A DNA stretch of 64,000 nucleotides from Sediminibacterium sp. Its GTDB lineage: Bacteria; Bacteroidota; Bacteroidia; Chitinophagales; Chitinophagaceae. The position numbers were made by a program, and so were the translations under genes. The notes under the pieces are model-generated. The model was not told the DNA's origin. It saw nothing but the letters and a program-made list of their open reading frames with translations, and did no database searches. Within the stretch, counting starts at the first letter, position 1. Every line of letters begins with the position of its first letter. This document shows, piece by piece, positions 38,189 to 48,230 of the stretch. The stretch covers positions 110,858 through 174,857 of the forward strand of contig JANREK010000010.1 in the NCBI GenBank assembly GCA_030726065.1, given 5' to 3'.

Positions 38189-41100
38189 TTAATCAATTTT
38201 TCGCTTGTGCTTGCTTGAAACATAAGTGTATACTGCAGGAATCACAAACAAGGTAAGTACCAATGAAAACATCAATCCACCAACAATAACGGTACCAAGT
38301 GGTTTACGACTAGTTGCAGCAGCCCCAATGCTTATTGCAATAGGAAGCGCCCCTAATGCGGTAGCCAAACTTGTCATTAATATAGGACGGAATCTTTGTG
38401 ATGCAGCTACAAGCACTGCTTCCTTTAATTCCAAGCCTGCAGCTCTTTTTTTATTAGTAAATTCAACAATTAAAATTCCATTCTTGGTCACTAGTCCAAT
38501 CAACATAATAATTCCAATTTCTGAAAAAATGTTTAATGTTTGTCCAAATAGCCATAGAAATATTAATGCGCCTGCAATCGCCAAAGGAACTGTAATCATG
38601 ATAATAATTGGATCTTTGAAACTTTCAAACTGCGCAGCAAGCACTAAATAAATTAAAATAAGCGCTAAAATTAATGCATACGCAATATTGGAGGAGCTCT
38701 CTTTATAATCTCTTGATGGACCACTTAAAGCTGTTTGGAAACTTTCATCTAATTTTTCTTTTGAAATTCGTTCCATCGCAGCTACCCCATCTCCAATCGT
38801 TTTTCCTTCGGCTAATGATGCAGAAATAGTGGCTGAATTAAATCTGTTGTAATGATATAAACTTGGCGGATTACTATTTTCTGTAACAGTCAATACACTT
38901 GAAATTGGAATACTCTCCCCACGGTTATTACGTAAATATAATTTATTAATATCTGCAGGCGAGTTACGATCCGATCTTGGCACTTGCGTAATTACTTCAT
39001 ATTGACGATCGTTCATAATAAAATAGGCGGATCTGGCACCACTGAATGCGGATTGCAATGCTTGAGAAATATCAGCAGTGGTTAAACCTAAATCGCGCGC
39101 GCGCATACGATCAATATTTAAATCAAATTCAGGTTTGTTGAATTTTAAATTCACATCCACATTTTGGAAAGTTTTATCTTTTCGAGCAGCATCTAAAAAT
39201 TCAGGAATGACGTTGCGTATTTTTTGGAAATCTAAATTCTGTATTATAAACTGAACTGGTAAAGAGCCTCTCGAGGAAATACCTACTGAAATAGTTTGCT
39301 CTTCCACCACAAACACTCTTACGTCTTTGAATTTTTTTAACTTTTTATTTAAATCGTTTAAGATTTCTGTTTGGCTTCTTTTTCGCTCTGATAAAGGCAC
39401 AAATCCAATCCTTCCAGAAGCACTACTACTTCCACTTGAACCACCATATCCTGGCACACTTCCCCATGTAAATGCATGTTCAGGAACAGAGTCCTGCATC
39501 AAACGAATGGTTCTTAGTAAATTACCACGCATATCATCAAAGCTAGTACCCTCCTGTCCTGTCATGGTAACGCGCACGGTACCCTTGTCCTCCATGGGTG
39601 CTAACTCGGATTGAATAGTGGTTCCAATTAAAATAATAATACCCACACATGCAACAACAATTACCCATGCCATCCAACGCACTTTTAAAAATTTGGCCAA
39701 TAAATTTTTATAGCCATTTTCCATACCTTTAAAAAACGGTTCAGTCTGCTCATAAAACTTTCCTTGTTTGCCATCTTTACGATTCAAGTACACATTCAAC
39801 ACTGGCGTGATTGTTAATGATACAAATGCGGATACTAAAACGGCCCCTGCCACTACCACTCCAAATTCTTTAAATAAGGAGCCAATAAATCCTTGTAAAA
39901 AAATCACTGGCATAAATACCACTGCAAGTGTGATTGATGTGGAAATAACCGCAAAGAAAATTTCTTTACTTCCTTCTCTTGCCGCATCCTTTAAATTTAG
40001 TCCTTCCTCTAATTTTCTAAATATATTTTCGGTGACCACAATTCCATCATCCACTACTAAGCCTGTTGCTAATACAATGGCTAGTAAAGTAAGTATATTG
40101 ATGGAAAACCCTGCTAAATACATGATAAAGAAAGTAGCAATCAAGGAGATAGGTATATCTACTAGAGGCCTGATTGCAATGAGCCAATTTCTAAAAAAGA
40201 AAAATATCACCAATACCACAAGTGCAAATGAAATAAAAATTGTCTCCTTCACTTCTTCTAAAGCCCTACGTACATTTTTAGTATTATCAATAGGCACATC
40301 AAATTCAATATCCGTTTTATTTGATCTTTTAATTTCTTCCAATCGCTTATAAAATTCATCGGCAATTTTAATGTAGTTCGCGCCAGGTTGTGGGGAAAGT
40401 GATACCGTTATTGATTGCGCACCATTAAAATAAACAGCTCGATCCTCTTGCTCAGGACCTAATTCTACTTTAGCAACATCCCCTAATCGAATAATTCCTG
40501 AAGCATCCTGCTTTAATATGATATTATTAAATTCAGCCTCGGTGGATAATCGACCTAATGTTCGAATGATGTATTCTGCTTTAGTGCCATTAATTTTTCC
40601 AGCGGGTAATTCCACATTTTCTTTGTTTAACGCCACTTGAATATCATTGAAAGCAATGCCAAATGCATTCAATAAATCTGAATTGGGGAATATACGCATT
40701 GAATAACGCTTCCCCCAAACACTCACACTACTAACCTCGTCGATCGTTTGAAAACGTTGTTGTAAAACATTCTCCGCATACTCCGTTAATTCATAAATAC
40801 TTTTTGATTTACTTTTTACAGTCATTAATACAATGAAATCTGAACTTGCATCGGATTTGGAAACTACGGGCGGACTACTAATATCCTCAGGCAAACTTCG
40901 AGAAGCCTGACTCACTTTATCACGAACATCATTGGCCGCAGTCTCTAAATTTACCCCTAAATTAAATTCAACGGTGATATTAGATGATCCTACAGAACTG
41001 GATGAATTGATTGTTTTAATTCCAGGAATACCATTGATTGATTTTTCAAGTGGTTCCGTTATTTGACTTTGTATTACTTGGGAATTTGCACCAGAATAAT

Positions 41101-41248
41101 TGGTTTGTACATTGATGATGGGTGGATCAATAGCAGGATACTCCCTTAATGCTAAAAAAGAAAAACCAACAATACCAAAAAGTACGATGGCAATATTCAT
41201 TACAGTAGCAAGTACGGGTCGTTTTAAGGAAAGTTCAGATATATTCAT
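38189..41248 (-). CDS. RND efflux permease (AcrB/MexB type)
   Basis: An inner-membrane drug/proton antiporter of 1019 residues. It starts MNISELSLKRPVLATVMNIAI and has twelve membrane helices in two halves, each with a large periplasmic loop. The proton-relay pair is in LVVDDGIVVTENI (about 395-407) and the second half has the matching GLVTKNGILIVEF. It follows its adaptor gene by 35 bases. No TolC-type outer-membrane gene is adjacent, so that part must be supplied from elsewhere. The substrates are unknown. Confidence 0.95.
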   Translation of the reverse strand: MNISELSLKRPVLATVMNIAIVLFGIVGFSFLALREYPAIDPPIINVQTNYSGANSQVIQSQITEPLEKSINGIPGIKTINSSSSVGSSNITVEFNLGVNLETAANDVRDKVSQASRSLPEDISSPPVVSKSDASSDFIVLMTVKSKSKSIYELTEYAENVLQQRFQTIDEVSSVSVWGKRYSMRIFPNSDLLNAFGIAFNDIQVALNKENVELPAGKINGTKAEYIIRTLGRLSTEAEFNNIILKQDASGIIRLGDVAKVELGPEQEDRAVYFNGAQSITVSLSPQPGANYIKIADEFYKRLEEIKRSNKTDIEFDVPIDNTKNVRRALEEVKETIFISFALVVLVIFFFFRNWLIAIRPLVDIPISLIATFFIMYLAGFSINILTLLAIVLATGLVVDDGIVVTENIFRKLEEGLNLKDAAREGSKEIFFAVISTSITLAVVFMPVIFLQGFIGSLFKEFGVVVAGAVLVSAFVSLTITPVLNVYLNRKDGKQGKFYEQTEPFFKGMENGYKNLLAKFLKVRWMAWVIVVACVGIIILIGTTIQSELAPMEDKGTVRVTMTGQEGTSFDDMRGNLLRTIRLMQDSVPEHAFTWGSVPGYGGSSGSSSASGRIGFVPLSERKRSQTEILNDLNKKLKKFKDVRVFVVEEQTISVGISSRGSLPVQFIIQNLDFQKIRNVIPEFLDAARKDKTFQNVDVNLKFNKPEFDLNIDRMRARDLGLTTADISQALQSAFSGARSAYFIMNDRQYEVITQVPRSDRNSPADINKLYLRNNRGESIPISSVLTVTENSNPPSLYHYNRFNSATISASLAEGKTIGDGVAAMERISKEKLDESFQTALSGPSRDYKESSSNIAYALILALILIYLVLAAQFESFKDPIIIMITVPLAIAGALIFLWLFGQTLNIFSEIGIIMLIGLVTKNGILIVEFTNKKRAAGLELKEAVLVAASQRFRPILMTSLATALGALPIAISIGAAATSRKPLGTVIVGGLMFSLVLTLFVIPAVYTYVSSKHKRKID

Positions 41249-41283
41249 CTAGTATACCTTAATATAAAATTTATTTTAATTCA

Positions 41284-42333
41284 CTACTTAGTGATATCAG
41301 CAAGTTTCACTGTTTTGATTACTTTAACATTACTTCCTTGACGTACAAATAACATTCCTGAAATTATAATACTGTCACCCACTTTTAATCCTTTGGTAAT
41401 TTCAACAGAGGAAGTAGTTCGATAACCTGTTTCAACATCAATAAGTTTTGCGATACCCCCTTCTATAATTGTTATTTGCTTACTGCGAGAATCCGGGATC
41501 ACCACATTGGCAGGCACTAAGATGGTTGGCTTTTGTGTATTTTCTCCAAGCATTACTTTGACATAGGAGCCTGGCAATAATTTTCCTTGTAATACAGCGC
41601 GTACTTTGATATTACGTGTAGACGCAATAATTTGAGGCTCTATGGCAATAACAGTAGCAGTTAATTTTGCATCACCAACGCCAATACTTTCAATTTTTAC
41701 TTTTTTACCTACTTTAATAAAGCCTTGATAAACTTCAGGTAAAGTAAAGTCAACTTTTAATTGATCCACTTTTTGAAGCGAAGCAATAGTCGTTGCATTA
41801 TTAATGAAAGCCCCTAAACTAATTTGTCTTAAACCCAACAAACCTGTAAATGGTGCTTTGATAATTGTTTTTTCAATTTGAGATTGAACGAATGTAATAT
41901 CTGCCTTTAAACTTTTTACTTGTTGTAAAGAAATATCATAATCACTTTGATTGATGCCTTTCACATTTAACAATTGCTTATTGCGTTGTTCATTTATATT
42001 AGCCAATTCTAATTGCACCTTGATTTTTTCAAGTTGTGCTTGCAAATCAGCATCATTTAATTTTGCTAAAATAGTGCCCGCTTGTACCATTTTACCTTCA
42101 GGTATCTGCAGGAAAACAACACGACCATTGGTTTCTGGTTGAAGATCAATATAATCATTGGCCAACACTGAACCATTCACTTCAATCTGCTTATCGATAG
42201 TTTGATTCTCGATAACTGCAATGTCAACAGAGACAGGCGTATTTGGATTAAATTTATCTACCGACTTCGGCTTTTTAGAACATGCAACCGCTAAGAAAGT
42301 GGTACATATCGCAAGTAGTTGTAATTTTCTCAA
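41284..42333 (-). CDS. RND efflux periplasmic adaptor (membrane fusion protein)
   Basis: The protein has 349 residues. It is a lipoprotein with signal MRKLQLLAICTTFLAVAC (C18 lipidated). The barrel-sandwich/lipoyl halves flank a short coiled hairpin (about 100-150): YIDLQPETNGRVVFLQIPEGKMV and TIIKAPFTGLLGLRQISLGAFI. The C-terminal part contains LLPGSYVKVML and GLKVGDSIIISG. It bridges the inner-membrane pump and an outer-membrane channel. A palindrome lies 11 bases upstream of its start. Confidence 0.93.
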   Translation of the reverse strand: MRKLQLLAICTTFLAVACSKKPKSVDKFNPNTPVSVDIAVIENQTIDKQIEVNGSVLANDYIDLQPETNGRVVFLQIPEGKMVQAGTILAKLNDADLQAQLEKIKVQLELANINEQRNKQLLNVKGINQSDYDISLQQVKSLKADITFVQSQIEKTIIKAPFTGLLGLRQISLGAFINNATTIASLQKVDQLKVDFTLPEVYQGFIKVGKKVKIESIGVGDAKLTATVIAIEPQIIASTRNIKVRAVLQGKLLPGSYVKVMLGENTQKPTILVPANVVIPDSRSKQITIIEGGIAKLIDVETGYRTTSSVEITKGLKVGDSIIISGMLFVRQGSNVKVIKTVKLADITK

Positions 42334-42343
42334 AACAAAACAA

Positions 42344-42368
42344 TTTTAGCTATTAAAGATAGCTAAAA
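42344..42368. repeat. Inverted repeat just upstream of the RND adaptor gene
   Basis: TTTTAGCTAT (42344-42353) and ATAGCTAAAA (42359-42368) are perfect reverse complements with a five-base spacer. On the minus strand the palindrome covers a TATCTTTA box that could be the -7 element of the pump operon, so it is a plausible repressor site; a weak terminator for the gene upstream is the other reading. Confidence 0.45.
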
Positions 42369-42408
42369 AACACTTTTTATTTGAACTAAATAGATGAATG
42401 GCAGTTGT

Positions 42409-43140
42409 TTATCCCCCTTTTTTATAAATAGCAAACCTTTTTTGGATGAATAACCCTAATTCTAAGTCATTAAGCAAGGCCAACACTGCGTAATCTGGCC
42501 TACAATATTCCATGAATCTAGCAAGTTCGGCCCCTTCTAATTGGGTCAATTTTTGTACGAATCTTTTGGTAAAACGGTAGTTGATGTATTTATCCTGCTC
42601 CTGCGATATTAACCTGTTTTGTAAAAATTGCAGATTGCGATTACGCTTCACACGGAACATATTAATAATTTCATCTAAGTCAAAGCCAATCGTTAAACCA
42701 TTCGGACCCAACAAATTTTGATTATTGCTTAATTTTAAACCAGGTGCGGAATAATTAAAAAATTTCGCATAGTCTGCTCGGTTTTGCATTGAATCTAATT
42801 TATAATAAGAATTCCGAACACGCACTTCTGGCAAATCATACCCTGTCACATGAATCATGATATTAAAATGTTGCAAATCCTCAATAGTATCAATGGTATA
42901 CTTTTGTGTATGTTTTCCAAATAAGGAAAACCAAAGCGAGTCTTTCGCCTTAACAAGAATTTGATAATGACCTAAAGAATCCGTGATGGCTCTATTTGCA
43001 GAACTATAAACGATCACAGACTCAATGGGACGCCTCCCCGAAATATCATATACGTTTCCACTAATAGATACCGATTGGGCATTTAAATTGGCAATAAAAA
43101 TGAAAATAAAAAAAATAAATGCCGCGGTCCTCTTTTGCAT
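42409..43140 (-). CDS. Exported protein with CarbopepD_reg-like domain
   Basis: The protein has 243 residues. A signal peptide (about 1-21, ending LNAQS) is followed by a beta-sandwich of the carboxypeptidase regulatory type: SVSISGNVYDISGRRPIESVIVY, ITDSLGHYQILV. The second half (about 100-243) is helical with no motif I recognise. Such domains are common in Bacteroidota envelope proteins and often act as surface or periplasmic modules. It lies 75 bases upstream of the RND adaptor on the same strand, but a functional link is not shown. Confidence 0.8.
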   Translation of the reverse strand: MQKRTAAFIFFIFIFIANLNAQSVSISGNVYDISGRRPIESVIVYSSANRAITDSLGHYQILVKAKDSLWFSLFGKHTQKYTIDTIEDLQHFNIMIHVTGYDLPEVRVRNSYYKLDSMQNRADYAKFFNYSAPGLKLSNNQNLLGPNGLTIGFDLDEIINMFRVKRNRNLQFLQNRLISQEQDKYINYRFTKRFVQKLTQLEGAELARFMEYCRPDYAVLALLNDLELGLFIQKRFAIYKKGG

Positions 43141-43217
43141 ATGAACTACAAACTTATGAAAGGATTTATAATAATAGTAAAAGCAGGATTATAATTAACA
43201 GGTTTTTACCTTTTAAT

Positions 43218-44483
43218 TTAAGATATTATATATAATAGCGTCCCCATACAAACACAACTCAAGGCGATCCATTGCGGTGCTAGCTTTTGATAATACAGTA
43301 AATAGGTACTTGCCAAAAAAACAAGGGGAAAAGTAATCCAATGTATGGCATCACCCACTTGTAATTGCATGACTACATCCTTCAATAAATAAAAAGTAGA
43401 TCCAATCATGATGCCCACAATACTTGCATAAATACCTTCCAAAGAGCGATAAAAAACCGCATACTTTTTTAATTTTTGCCACAATGGAAAAAGAAAAAGC
43501 ACAATAAAAAAGCTAGGTAAAAATACGCCCATACTAGCGATCACTGCACCCAAAACCTGCCCTGGGATTCCCATTTCCTTTAAAGCAACAGCACCCGTAT
43601 AACTTGCGATTGAAAAAATGGGACCAGGAATAGCTCTAACAAAGCCGGAGCCCGTTAAAAATTCGGTACTTGTTAATTTTATGACATCTCGTTTATTTTT
43701 TTTAACCACATTCGATTTTGGTCTTGTAACATATTGCTCATACATCATAGGTATCAACACATCGCCGCCACCAAAAACAAAACTTCCAAATCGATAATTA
43801 TTTTCAAATAAATTAAATGCTTTTCGATATTCCCAATTTTGACGTGTTGCTTGTTCAGATAAAAATCCAGCACAAATAAATAATGAAAGAAAAATAAATA
43901 AGCCGCTCCATTTTACTTTTTTAGGTGGAGGTCCATCATTTGGAATTCTTTTGCCACTAAAATTGGTTACGATTCCTGCCAAAACAATAATAATTGGAAT
44001 GGTCCAAGGCGTTTTAAAACCGACATACGTAAGGATGGCGGTCGCTAAAAAAATTAAAAATGTAATTTTACTTTTTATGACTTTTTTATATAATAATAAA
44101 CCTGCGCTGGCTAAAAAACCAATGGCCATGGGCTGAAGTAATACCAAACTTTTTAAACCATTCGTTAATTCAAAATGCGTTGTAATAATAGCTAAGGAAG
44201 TCATTAAAATAGTAGCAGGTAAAATCCATACCAATAATGCTAAAAAGGCAAGGGAGGCACCCCCTCTTTTATAAGCGATTAATGTAATTGTTTGTGTGGA
44301 GGAAGCGCCAGGTAATAATTGGCAAAATGCATTGTATTCTAGTAATTCCTCCGAAGTAACATCTTTACGCTTTTGAACAAATCGGTTTTGCATGAGCGCA
44401 ACAGCTACCTGTGGGCCGCCAAATGCCGTAATGCTATAGTTAAATACAGCGCGTAAAAAGGGGATATGTCGCAATAAATACAA
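43218..44483 (-). CDS. chrA: ChrA-family chromate transporter
   Basis: A membrane protein of 421 residues with two CHR domains, one per half. The first shows ITAFGGPQVAVALMQ and FCQLLPGASSTQT; the second shows YRFGSFVFGGGDVLIPMM and FLTGSGFVRAIPGP. ChrA expels chromate; in many bacteria the natural substrate is unknown. The start appears to be TTG 44483: the frame continues for 10 codons upstream to a stop and contains no ATG or GTG. It is divergent from the DUF3089 gene. Confidence 0.9.
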   Translation of the reverse strand: MYLLRHIPFLRAVFNYSITAFGGPQVAVALMQNRFVQKRKDVTSEELLEYNAFCQLLPGASSTQTITLIAYKRGGASLAFLALLVWILPATILMTSLAIITTHFELTNGLKSLVLLQPMAIGFLASAGLLLYKKVIKSKITFLIFLATAILTYVGFKTPWTIPIIIVLAGIVTNFSGKRIPNDGPPPKKVKWSGLFIFLSLFICAGFLSEQATRQNWEYRKAFNLFENNYRFGSFVFGGGDVLIPMMYEQYVTRPKSNVVKKNKRDVIKLTSTEFLTGSGFVRAIPGPIFSIASYTGAVALKEMGIPGQVLGAVIASMGVFLPSFFIVLFLFPLWQKLKKYAVFYRSLEGIYASIVGIMIGSTFYLLKDVVMQLQVGDAIHWITFPLVFLASTYLLYYQKLAPQWIALSCVCMGTLLYIIS

Positions 44484-44555
44484 AGGCCTGATTTTACTTA
44501 AAATTAATTGATTTTATAGATAAGCCCTACAAAAAATACCCACGCCCCGGACTAG

Positions 44556-44588
44556 TTGATGTGATTGCCATTTTTATAATTAACTTTG
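44556..44588 (+). promoter_or_regulatory. Bacteroidota-type promoter of the DUF3089 gene
   Basis: TTG (44556-44558) and TAACTTTG (44581-44588) are 22 bases apart, matching the TTG-N17-23-TAnnTTTG consensus. The ATG at 44621 lies about 32 bases downstream of the -7 box. Confidence 0.6.
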
Positions 44589-44620
44589 CGCGCAGCAATC
44601 ACCCATTAATCCTTCCTATT

Positions 44621-45676
44621 ATGCGTTTCCCCATTTATTTCATTCTACTGCTCCTGTTCAGCAGTTGTGCGCAAAATAATTATGTCAAGTATGCTCCGAT
44701 CTATGAAAAGGAAGCTTACAATGACCAACCTAATTATAGTGACTTAATATACTGGGCGGCACATCCTAATAAAAAGGATCCATCCGATAGCTTACCTATT
44801 GTTTTAGCGAAACAATACCAACCCAGTGATAAAGTAGATGTATTTTTCTTACATCCCACCACCTACTTGGATACAACAAAGCCCTATGGATGGAATGGAT
44901 CATTTAAAGATATAAAAACCAATATTCAAACTGATTATACTGCCATTTTAAATCAAGCAAGTGTATTTAATATTGCAGGTCGTATTTTTGCCCCAAGATA
45001 TCGTCAAGCACATATTAAAAGTTACTCGCCTGTTGGTCATGCGGATACGCTTAAAGCAATTGCTGCTTTTGAATTAGCCTATCAAGATATAAAATCGGCA
45101 TTTGACTATTACATGAAAAATGAAAATAATGGCAGACCCATTATCATCGCATCTCATAGTCAGGGCTCAACCCATGCCATGAGATTATTAAAAGAATATT
45201 TTGATGATAAACCACTCGCTAAAAAATTAATTGCAGCTTATGTGGTAGGAATGGCGATTAACCCAGCTGATTATGTGCAATTGAAGCCCTGTGCTACACC
45301 CACATCATTAGGCTGCATTTGTGCATGGAGAACCTATAAAGAAGGATATACGCCTGAATGGATAATGAAAGAAAAATATGTTTCTATCGTAACAAACCCA
45401 TTAAGCTGGAATGAAAAATTAACACAAGTTGATAGAATTGATAATACTGGATCTGTATTGTATAATTTCAAGGCCATCACCACTAAGGTGGCTGGGGCTT
45501 ATAACCATGGGGGTGTTTTATGGACAAAAAAGCCTAAATTTTTCGGAAATTTCTTATACAATACCCCTAACTACCACTTTGCAGATTATAATTTATTTTA
45601 TTTAAGTGTTCGTAATAATGTCGCTGAAAGAGTAAATACCTATTTAAGTATTGGCGAAAATTATAGCAATAAATAA
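44621..45676 (+). CDS. DUF3089 lipoprotein, alpha/beta-hydrolase type
   Basis: The protein has 351 residues from ATG 44621. The longer frame from 44561 would start inside the promoter and hide the lipoprotein signal MRFPIYFILLLLFSSC (C16 lipidated), so it is rejected. DUF3089 features are DVFFLHPTTYLD, GRIFAPRYRQAH and ASHSQGS with nucleophile S180. The family is thought to be lipase- or esterase-like, located in the envelope. The substrate is unknown. It converges on recQ. Confidence 0.85.
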   Translation: MRFPIYFILLLLFSSCAQNNYVKYAPIYEKEAYNDQPNYSDLIYWAAHPNKKDPSDSLPIVLAKQYQPSDKVDVFFLHPTTYLDTTKPYGWNGSFKDIKTNIQTDYTAILNQASVFNIAGRIFAPRYRQAHIKSYSPVGHADTLKAIAAFELAYQDIKSAFDYYMKNENNGRPIIIASHSQGSTHAMRLLKEYFDDKPLAKKLIAAYVVGMAINPADYVQLKPCATPTSLGCICAWRTYKEGYTPEWIMKEKYVSIVTNPLSWNEKLTQVDRIDNTGSVLYNFKAITTKVAGAYNHGGVLWTKKPKFFGNFLYNTPNYHFADYNLFYLSVRNNVAERVNTYLSIGENYSNK

Positions 45677-45735
45677 AACGTCCTATTTATTTTTGATTAG
45701 TATAATTAGTTGAGCATTTTCAAAAAGTTGATCAA

Positions 45736-47991
45736 CTAGTTTCCAACTACGCTTAAAAACTTAATGCGCATAATTTTAAGCTGCTCCCAACTATAATCAT
45801 TTTCACTTAATTCTTCTTGTGCAATTTGCAAAGAGGAAGTATCGCAGTTTTTAAAATATTCTAAAATTTCTGCTTGGTCATACTCGTCTAACCATTCATC
45901 AATAGCGTAATCTAAATTTAATTTTGTACCGCTAGCCGCAATCGTTTCCATTTCCTCTAATAAAGCTCCCAACTTTAAATCTTTATTTTTTGCGATGGTT
46001 TCTAAAGGAATTTTTTTGTCGACATTCTGAATGATATAAATTTTATTATTCGATTTATTAGCCACGGAACGCATAATAAAGTCATCCGGTTTTTCGATAT
46101 TATTTTTCGTTACATATTGAGCGATCATTTGAATAAAAGGTTTGCCATACTTGATGGCCTTTCCTTTACTCACACCTTGACATCTTTCCAATTCTTCTAA
46201 AGTAGTCGGATATAATGTAGCCATATCCTGTAAGGAGTTTTCTAAAAAAATTACAAAAGGAGGTAAGGCAATTTTTTTAGCTTCGGTTTGTCGTAAACCT
46301 TTGAGCATTTCAAATAATCGGTCATCCGCTGCAGCGCCAACAGTGGCTTCACTTTCACTATCATCATCCTCCGCATTTTCATCAAACACATTATTCAAGG
46401 TAATGTTGAATGCAGTTGGCTTTTTTAAATATTTTTTTCCTTTCGCCGTCACTTTTAATAAACCATATTCTTCGATATCTTTTTCAATCATTTGCTCTAG
46501 CATTGCTTGACGAATCATACTATTCCAAAATAAATTATCGTAGTCTTTTCCAATGCCAAATACCGGCAATTTTTCATGTCGATACAAACCAATTTGCGGA
46601 ATATATTCTCCAGAAACAATTTTCACCACATAATCAGCGGCAAACCTTTCATCTAAAGCTTGTATCACTTGTAACAAATTCACCAAGTGTTCTTTTGCTG
46701 CAATTTTTGCCTTTGGATGTAAACAATTATCGCAATTGCCACAATATTTTTCCGGCCAATCTTCTCCAAAATAATGCAGCAAACTACGGCGCCTACAAAC
46801 ACCACTTTCCGCAAAAGCAACAGTTTCGTCAATGAGTTGTGAACCCGCTTCTCGCTCACTTAAAGGCTTATCCTTTAAAAAGTGTTCTAGTTTGGAAACA
46901 TCTTTATGTGAATAATATAAAATACAATTTCCCTCTAAGCCATCTCGACCTGCACGACCCGTTTCTTGATAATAATTTTCAATGGATTTGGGTATATTGT
47001 AATGTATCACAAATCGAATATCTGGTTTGTCAATACCCATACCAAATGCAATAGTAGCGACAATCACCTGCACATCTTCATTTAAGAATTGGTCCTGTCT
47101 TGACGCCCTTAATTTTTGATCCAGCCCTGCATGATACGCAACTGCTTTAATATTGTTTGCTAATAATAAATCAGCCAACTCTTCAGTCGTCTTTCGATTT
47201 AAAGTATAGATAATACCACTTTTCCCTTTGTGACCAGAAATATATTTTACGATACTTTTTACAGTAACTTCCTTTTTTGTTTTAGGCTGCACTTCATAAT
47301 ATAAATTAGCACGATTAAATGAAGAGATAAGCACTTCAGGATCACGCAATGCTAAATTTTTAACAATGTCGCTTTGCACTTTAGGGGTGGCCGTTGCAGT
47401 GAGTGCAATAATAGGAATAGTTGCATTTATTTCCTCCATCATCTCCTTTAAACGTCTGTATTCTGGTCTAAAATCATGACCCCATTCCGAGATACAATGC
47501 GCTTCATCCACGGCGAAAAAGGAAATATTCAAATCACTAAAAAAATCTAGGTTTTCTTGTTTGGTTAAAGTTTCAGGTGCGACATATAATAACTTTGTTT
47601 TTCCACTTAACAAATCTTCTTTAACTGTTTTAATTTGTCCTTTATTTAAAGAAGAATTTAAAAAATGGGCAACCTCTTCGTTTTCACTATAACCACGAAC
47701 CAAATCCACTTGATTTTTCATTAGGGCAATCAATGGAGAAACCACAATTGCACAACCAAGAAGTACCAATGCAGGTAACTGATAACATAAACTTTTGCCG
47801 CCGCCTGTTGGCATGATCACAAAAGTATCGCGGCCACTCATTAAGGACATGATTGCAGCTTCCTGTGTGCCTTTAAAATCAGAGAACCCAAAATTGTCGG
47901 ATAAGGCGGTTAAAAGGGCAGCTTTATCAATGGATCGGTCATTTTTTATTGCTTTAGAGGTCTTGGATATCGTTTTTTTAGTGATCGCCAT
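45736..47991 (-). CDS. recQ: ATP-dependent DNA helicase RecQ
   Basis: The protein has 751 residues. Walker A is PTGGGKSLCY (61-70) with K66, the DEAH box is at 162-165 followed by the aromatic-rich loop CISEWGHDFRPEYRRL, and motif VI is QETGRAGRDG. The RecQ-C zinc site has CRRRSLLHYFGE and YCGNCDNC. A winged-helix domain and an HRDC domain (about 565-635) follow. The last 100 residues form an extra helical region (from about 650, with IQNVDKKIPLETIAKNK) found in longer Bacteroidota RecQ proteins. It works in recombination repair and restart. Confidence 0.95.
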   Translation of the reverse strand: MAITKKTISKTSKAIKNDRSIDKAALLTALSDNFGFSDFKGTQEAAIMSLMSGRDTFVIMPTGGGKSLCYQLPALVLLGCAIVVSPLIALMKNQVDLVRGYSENEEVAHFLNSSLNKGQIKTVKEDLLSGKTKLLYVAPETLTKQENLDFFSDLNISFFAVDEAHCISEWGHDFRPEYRRLKEMMEEINATIPIIALTATATPKVQSDIVKNLALRDPEVLISSFNRANLYYEVQPKTKKEVTVKSIVKYISGHKGKSGIIYTLNRKTTEELADLLLANNIKAVAYHAGLDQKLRASRQDQFLNEDVQVIVATIAFGMGIDKPDIRFVIHYNIPKSIENYYQETGRAGRDGLEGNCILYYSHKDVSKLEHFLKDKPLSEREAGSQLIDETVAFAESGVCRRRSLLHYFGEDWPEKYCGNCDNCLHPKAKIAAKEHLVNLLQVIQALDERFAADYVVKIVSGEYIPQIGLYRHEKLPVFGIGKDYDNLFWNSMIRQAMLEQMIEKDIEEYGLLKVTAKGKKYLKKPTAFNITLNNVFDENAEDDDSESEATVGAAADDRLFEMLKGLRQTEAKKIALPPFVIFLENSLQDMATLYPTTLEELERCQGVSKGKAIKYGKPFIQMIAQYVTKNNIEKPDDFIMRSVANKSNNKIYIIQNVDKKIPLETIAKNKDLKLGALLEEMETIAASGTKLNLDYAIDEWLDEYDQAEILEYFKNCDTSSLQIAQEELSENDYSWEQLKIMRIKFLSVVGN

Positions 47992-48118
47992 TATAATTAT
48001 CTTAAAATCAATCTTTTGTATAAACTACAGTACATTTAAGTTAACGAAAATAAAGCAAGAAAAGTTCAAATGGTGGTCATTTTTTTTAAAAGGTTCCATT
48101 TTAGCATTTTATTAAAAA

Positions 48119-48151
48119 TTGAGGTGTAAACTAATTGAAACGTTAACTTTG
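48119..48151 (+). promoter_or_regulatory. Bacteroidota-type promoter of kdsD-manC
   Basis: TTG (48119-48121) and TAACTTTG (48144-48151) are 22 bases apart and match the consensus of the phylum. The kdsD ATG is 79 bases further on, so the leader is about 70 bases. The rest of the 239-base gap between recQ and kdsD shows no gene. Confidence 0.6.
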
Positions 48152-48230
48152 TACGGCTGGAACTGATAAGGAATAAAGCCTTAAATCCTGCCCTAATGAA
48201 GGCGGTGCATTTCAGTAGCTAAAATCAAAT

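Noticed and set aside
39768..40352. Plus-strand open frame of 194 codons inside the RND permease gene.
   Set aside because: Antisense to conserved membrane segments of the pump; composition is typical of a shadow frame.
45727..45738. 12-bp palindrome AGTTGATCAACT at the end of recQ.
   Set aside because: No T run follows in either direction and it overlaps the stop codon; probably chance.
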